In this document: positions 62,701 to 64,000 of the stretch, piece by piece
Layout: each line of letters starts with the position of its first letter
How positions within the stretch are numbered: the first letter of the stretch is position 1
From: DASUTB01 sp036374835
Lineage (GTDB): Bacteria > Actinomycetota > Actinomycetes > Jiangellales > Jiangellaceae
DNA: 64,000 nt
Direction: 5' to 3'
NCBI GenBank assembly: GCA_036374835.1
Contig: DASUTB010000059.1
Span: 1 to 64,000, forward strand
Made by a program: the position numbers and the translations under genes
The notes under the pieces: generated by a model
Seen by the model: only the letters and a program-made list of their open reading frames with translations
Told to the model about the DNA's origin: nothing
The model's database searches: none

Positions 62701-64000
62701 GGACCGGCTGGCCGGATACCTGACCTTCTGGGGCTACGACCCCGTGCCGCTGGACTGGAACGACGACCCGCTCGACCTGACCGGGCTGGACCTGATCGTG
62801 GCCAACCTCGGCACGTCCGACGACCCGGGTGAAGCCGGCTTCGCGGCGTTCCAGGACGCGGTGAACCGGGCCGGCCTGCCCGTGCTGTGGCTCGACCAGT
62901 TCGGCCGCGGCTCGTTCCAGTACCTCGAACAGTACGAGGGTGACCCCGCCGTGATCGGTGACGGCCGCAGCGACGGCGCCGTGACCGCGACCGTCACGGA
63001 CACGGATCATCCGCTGGTGGCCGGCCTGCCTGCGACGTTCGAGCTCGTCGAGGAGGACGAGGAGTACAGCTGGTACGACGAGTTCAGCGGCACCAGCGTC
63101 GCCACCGTGACCTCAGCGGAGGAGCCCGGCGGGCAACTGGCGGGGTTCCGCGGACGCGGCGCCTCGGCGGTCGACGTGCTGGTCGGCACGCTGTCGGTGA
63201 GCTTCTACGGCTATCCGGCATACGACGGCTCGTCCGGTCGGAACTGGTCGCCGGACGCCGAGCGGTTGCTGCGCAACGCCATCGGGTACGCACTCGACGC
63301 ACCGGCCCTGGCCGGCGAGGTCCGCGGCACGGTTACCGATGGCGCGGGTGCGCCGGTCGCCGGCGAGGTCGTCGTGGCCGAATCGGGCAAGACCCATCCG
63401 GTCGCGGCCGACGGCTCGTTCGTGGTGCCGCTGCAGCCGGGCGACTGGACCCTCGAGGTGACGTCGTTCGGCTACGAGCAGGCGTCCGTCCCCGTCACGA
63501 TCGAGGCGGGCGACGTCGTCACCGAAGACGTCGTGCTCACCGCGTTGCCGACCGGTTCGGTGGGCGGAACCGTCACCGGACCGGACGGGCCGATCGACGG
63601 CGCGGACGTGTCGGTCACCGGTACCGAGCTGGGTGCGACGACCGCCGCCGACGGCACCTACACGATCACGGATATTCCCGTAGGCGAGTGGACGCTGCGC
63701 GTGACGGCCAGCGGCCACCAGTCCGCGGAGTCGGACGTCACCGTCACCGCTGACGCGACCGTGACTGCGGACTTCGCGCTCGGGGCGTCCCAGCCCGTCG
63801 CGATCGTCTCGGACTACCTCGGGTCGATCACCGACCTGCTCGAGGCGGACGGCTACACGGTCACGTCGTTCAGCAATTTCACGCTGGACGACCTCGCGGC
63901 CACCGTCGGCGACTACGAGCTGGTGATCTTCAACCGGAGCGTGTCGTCGTTCTACCACGACGACTTCGTCGCCGTGATCGACGGCGCGGCCGCTGCCGGA
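56798..64000 (+). CDS. giant secreted subtilase with propeller and repeated modules (truncated by window end)
   Basis: 2,401 codons are open to the window edge. The signal peptide (VATLSSGLLITATFAAGTANA) is followed by a pro-region and a peptidase S8 domain with Asp265 (VMDGGVD), His307 (GHGTH) and Ser481 (SGTSMATPH). CarboxypepD-regulatory-like domains lie at about 548-700 and a PQQ-type beta-propeller at about 706-1066. A unit of carboxypeptidase-regulatory-like domains plus a Rossmann/ThuA-like module then repeats. Modules start near residues 1230, 1597, 1961 and 2333. GTG 56798 follows GGAGG. Extracellular protein degradation is likely; the role of the repeats is unknown. Confidence 0.88.
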   Translation, partial: MHSPLRTSVATLSSGLLITATFAAGTANAGSPFGAGSPPGIEFSGTAGGVHTGLPADDSEAGGVRTLTDGLPIDTGDFGADETAPDGTTAAPEGVADEVYEAVDADGTASVIIRLTEQADRAELARTAANAGAAAAARLRSADPAAVADAAKAARAKTVVDELQALADNTQAGVLDVLSGGDASDVREFWIFNGVAATVDEATLAELEAHPDVASVTLDDVITLDEPFETGEPNLPSWSVEAVNAPDVWGEYGVRGEGVVVGVMDGGVDGTHPALKDSWRGADGDVDSSWFVATGEDYPEPGDGGGHGTHVTGSIVGGPPGEITGVAPDAQWIAAKIFRDNGSTTDSFIHAAFEWMLAPGGDPAKAPDVVNNSWGSDNGADTEFEDDVDAWLAAGIVPMFANGNAGPAPGTVGSPASFPQSIGVGATDINDFISDFSSRGPAIWDGEEYLKPQISGPGENVRSTVPAHLSEDGYLSASGTSMATPHVTGVVALMLSANPGMTVDEVRDVLVDTARAEPHMGALPNSAYGSGIADAYAAVTAVAHSGTLTGTVTGPDGPLEATITVAGETATSDPASGGYELTVPDGTHEVTVSAYGYATATSDVTITTDQTTTHDVTLAVAPEHTLSGTVTSGGDPVADARLTVPGTPIDPVFTGADGTFALTIPAGDYTLRVNAAGYEPSSTDVSIDGDTDLSVVLEPLTTPTAAGWRQLQNNPTRSGLAADSLAAHTLQDVWSRDVGSDVVFASPVMDDTRVYVGSDDGALTALDIATGEPVWTFQTGPALRGAPAVTDGLVISGGGTDGGIFALDAETGDLVWDVATPDRFTVYTEPAIADGVVYVATGPSQDAEDTVFALDAATGQQIWATDVGTSVFGGLAVADGRVIVGNADDAELIALDAATGAEQWTLTRENDYFIGDPSLVDGTVYVATTNSDLGGSLLAVDAATGTLQWENETHGDGQGSTPAVFGDLVIATSHANGFVAAYDRATGEPVWHYGINGAVSAPALVSSDGYAIVGTQLDNRIVGLDASTGELVWDTPVTANATSGAAYSGGTLVTADTSGTVHAFTPTGTLRGTITGPDGPVAASAEIAETGTSIEVAADGTFELSHRPGEFTLVVSEYGLVRQEIPVEIRAGRTTVHDVELQPGGSGAVDGVVRDDEGTALEGATVTLGGTPLDPTTTGADGAFGFGDVAEGRYELTVTLAGYASVTESVQVVAGATTTVQITLTPYDVAVVGDYENRITDVLSDLGYLAEPVSYADVTANPDAYGVVVANGARESDPGEGPFLDFIAATDAAGTSVVWLDQWSLGWGAINHLHDYLGDPATLVDEFSHSGEVSMIPTVEHPLTAGLPVGEPAPILVPNDWSAFEGYSGTTVAELATEELGVVGDGLAFKPRSFTSTHVLVGSLAAAATWGVPDQHWLPAATTVLDNAVRYASEAEYGEVGGTVTDEAGTPVEASIEILGTGETLSAGADGGYEVLLAPGDYTLRFSQLGLVTAEHDVTVVAGETATLDVTLADAGTGTVTGTVTSSGTPVAGASVEVAGLSATTAGDGTYVIADVPGGEHELIVSATGYFSASETVSVTDGEETVATVDLMAAPHVGVIEDYSGDGVIPLLEANEFTTEEIDFADVGRVADFDVIVFNDPDDPGETAFLGFLDAMEAAQVSGIFPDDRFSSRGGTRLLREYFGDPEGFTAISFEGAVSYDALDPSHPLFAGLPDPAQILLADRYATTIDGYSGVPLADIVTEEGTTGVGAAYTARPGGSVHLLLSGFAATIFQGPEEDWTDDGERLYLNAITWAADPGLGEVAGTVTSESGAPLPATITVDGSAAEFFANADGSYVVPVEAGAHTIRFAYFGYQPTEVDVTVAEGETVNQDVALAPATDTAVTGAVTSDGTPVAGAEVALRGTPLTTTTAADGTYTFEPVTDGEYEVDVSADGYVRARVPVSVAGGDVVADVELRPSPTVGIIEDYQDRLAGYLTFWGYDPVPLDWNDDPLDLTGLDLIVANLGTSDDPGEAGFAAFQDAVNRAGLPVLWLDQFGRGSFQYLEQYEGDPAVIGDGRSDGAVTATVTDTDHPLVAGLPATFELVEEDEEYSWYDEFSGTSVATVTSAEEPGGQLAGFRGRGASAVDVLVGTLSVSFYGYPAYDGSSGRNWSPDAERLLRNAIGYALDAPALAGEVRGTVTDGAGAPVAGEVVVAESGKTHPVAADGSFVVPLQPGDWTLEVTSFGYEQASVPVTIEAGDVVTEDVVLTALPTGSVGGTVTGPDGPIDGADVSVTGTELGATTAADGTYTITDIPVGEWTLRVTASGHQSAESDVTVTADATVTADFALGASQPVAIVSDYLGSITDLLEADGYTVTSFSNFTLDDLAATVGDYELVIFNRSVSSFYHDDFVAVIDGAAAAG

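Noticed and set aside
59033..63010. Long leftward open frames over the protease
   Set aside because: They mirror the Gly/Val/Thr-rich subtilase frame and show no start, ribosome site or domain.

Overview
This is chromosomal DNA from a high-GC actinomycete. The evidence is the very GC-rich third codon positions, many GTG starts, probable leaderless genes, an actinobacterial Tad pilus locus next to a type VII-like FtsK/EccC ATPase, and the typical actinobacterial order radical-SAM/DUF2344 - rne - rplU - rpmA - obg - proB and rpsB - tsf - pyrH - frr - cdsA - rlmN. The style resembles Jiangella-like soil actinomycetes, but I cannot fix the genus. I saw no rRNA, tRNA, transposase, integrase or cas gene.

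Layout. 1-13.8 kb: one tightly packed, co-directional run for a Tad/Flp pilus (SAF/CpaB-like protein, TadZ, TadA, TadB, TadC, Flp-like pilin, two TadE-like pseudopilins, TadG-like protein). It continues into a membrane LysM-BTAD protein and a 1,538-residue EccC-like ATPase. 13.8-19.4 kb: small accessory genes of mostly unknown function (two acidic proteins, two lipoproteins, a secreted protein, a WXG100-like protein), plausibly linked to that secretion system. 19.7-29.0 kb: conserved housekeeping block. 29.2-34.8 kb: complete dipeptide/oligopeptide ABC importer operon. 35.0-38.7 kb: DUF559-type endonuclease-like gene, a GNAT and a DEAH helicase, separated by unusual intergenic repeat arrays. 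39.1-44.5 kb: translation and lipid housekeeping operon. 44.5-45.6 kb: a DivIVA-like/VOC fusion. 45.9-56.6 kb: glycerol catabolism (glpD, glpK), an aldehyde dehydrogenase, several small enzymes, pirin, a GH1 glucosidase under a LacI-type operator, and a short ThrRS paralogue behind a threonine-rich leader peptide. 56.8 kb to the end: the first 2,401 codons of a giant secreted subtilase with a beta-propeller and repeated modules, truncated by the window edge.

The most novel-looking signal is a modular intergenic repeat. It is built from the 10-mer GATCAGGTGA and its inverse TCACCTGATC, placed with rigid geometry: inverted pairs making 48-bp units, and direct pairs 19 bp apart at the ends. Five arrays share this core (22.35, 34.78, 36.02, 38.68 and 45.61 kb), and a sixth (26.30 kb) keeps the 19-bp spacing but has a diverged core. 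All lie just after a gene's 3' end, and in two cases the repeat supplies the stop codon. The next strongest candidates are the threonine leader/attenuator before the ThrRS paralogue, the DivIVA-VOC fusion, and the modular protease.
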